Source: Bacteroidaceae bacterium (GTDB taxonomy: Bacteria > Bacteroidota > Bacteroidia > Bacteroidales > Bacteroidaceae). From it: 41,357 bases of DNA. This document shows positions 40,803 to 41,357 of the stretch, piece by piece. The number at the start of each line of letters is the position of its first letter. Positions within the stretch are counted from its first letter, which is position 1. Under the pieces are notes generated by a model. The model was not told the DNA's origin. It saw nothing but the letters and a program-made list of their open reading frames with translations, and did not search any database. The position numbers and the translations under genes were made by a program. Where the stretch lies: positions 1 through 41,357 of the forward strand of contig JAKSIX010000019.1 of assembly GCA_024398595.1 (NCBI GenBank). Direction: 5' to 3'.

Positions 40803-41357
40803 TTACAACTCCGAAATCTGCTCCAGAGTCAGACCAGTCCATCTGGCAATGTTCTCAATCGGAACATTCTCGGCCTTCATCTTGCGGGCTGCATCAATTT
40901 TGCCCTGTTCAATTCCCTGTTCGATTCCCTTGGCAATGCCCTCTTCGCGGCCCTGCCTGATGCCTTTATCCAGGGCGGTGTCCAGCTCGCTGTTGCGGTT
41001 CAGAATCCAGCGCAGCTCGCTCTCGTACATTTCCTGATTCTCCTCACTCATACTCGCAAAGTTAATCACGCCGAATAATTTATCAAAATTTTCAGAACTG
41101 AATTCATCCGGACGGGCAGACATCCGCCCGGCGTTCTGAATCACGTACAATTGCTTCTCCAGGGCGTTGAGACGGCCCGGGTCATTGCCAAGCTTGGGCA
41201 GCTCGATGGTTATCAGATGCAGGTCATCGAAAAGCATTCCGTGAGGATGCTCATCATTGCGGATGCTGTAGCGGTTTATCACACGGGCATTGGACTCCAC
41301 ACCGGGCATTATGAAATCCATTATGCCTATCACATACACGGATATTCAACGAGTTGG
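40803..41357 (-). pseudogene. Rpn/PD-(D/E)XK nuclease family transposase-like protein, C-terminal part, probably frameshifted
   Basis: About 178 readable residues from YVIGIMDFIMPG to the stop at 40803, including LHLITIELPKL and a charged tail with GIRQGREEGIAKGIEQG repeats and the ending IARWTGLTLEQISEL typical of Rpn-family (PDDEXK transposase-like) proteins. The catalytic N-terminal part lies past the window edge. The only start codon in frame is a GTG at 41339, in mid-domain, and an in-frame TGA lies at 41346-41348. The upstream family sequence would continue in another frame (NSLNI then VYVIG), so a one-base insertion or two-base deletion near 41340 is likely. Could also be an end-of-contig error. 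Confidence 0.6.

Overview
The window looks like core chromosome of a Bacteroidota (Bacteroidales) bacterium. Three things point there: a complete Bat 'aerotolerance' gene cluster; Bacteroidales-type gene neighbours (bL28-bL33-DUF4295-FtsY-RimO, and SerC-SerA-DUF1015); and start regions that lack Shine-Dalgarno sequences but often carry the Bacteroidetes -7 box TAnnTTTG, sometimes with a TTTG-like -33 box about 20 bp away. Base composition is even across the window and nothing looks like a phage or integrated element. The genus cannot be fixed from this sequence.

Layout. 1-3733 (minus): clpC followed by htpG (cut by the window edge), a chaperone/protease pair. 3913-7763 (plus): gyrA with a TTG start, then a secreted TPR protein. 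7862-16866 (minus): a nine-gene bat operon, moxR - DUF58 - BatD-like - batA - batB - batC - batD - batE - degenerate PAP2-like membrane protein, with genes overlapping or 2-14 bp apart. 16968-21418 (minus): rpmB - rpmG - DUF4295 - ftsY - rimO - HU - HU/TM/LysM fusion, with a promoter before rpmB and a terminator after the fusion gene. 21543-22565 (minus): tsaD. 22652-24370 (plus): phenylacetate-CoA-ligase-like enzyme plus an ACT-domain protein. 24354-25109 (minus): membrane LytTR regulator. 25300-25390 (minus): tRNA-Ser(CGA). 25440-27856 (minus): HAD hydrolase - Gfo/Idh oxidoreductase - nitrilase-family amidase. 28017-28478 (plus): small, probably surface-exposed lipoprotein. 28581-34694 (minus): DUF1015 - YigZ - GH67 alpha-glucuronidase lipoprotein - MtaA/CmuA-like methyltransferase - second URO-D-fold protein. 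34841-36839 (minus): serC - serA. 37000-40700 (plus): tex overlapping a type-B carboxylesterase lipoprotein. 40803-41357 (minus): the C-terminal part of a Rpn/PD-(D/E)XK family protein, apparently frameshifted near the window edge.

The most interesting unit is the GH67 alpha-glucuronidase cluster. GH67 enzymes release (4-O-methyl-)glucuronic acid from xylo-oligosaccharides, and the next two genes encode URO-D-fold proteins, the class that includes corrinoid methyltransferases. One keeps the His-x-Cys...Cys zinc ligands and the other has lost both cysteines. A possible pathway for O-demethylating 4-O-methylglucuronate follows as an inference; no corrinoid protein or reactivase is in the window. 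Other notable items are an HU domain joined through a membrane segment to a LysM domain, a PAP2-like protein without its catalytic motifs at the end of the bat operon, a changed arginine-finger pair in ClpC, a tRNA whose promoter lies right at the mature 5' end, and a hairpin with a U-run at the predicted 5' end of the DUF1015 transcript.
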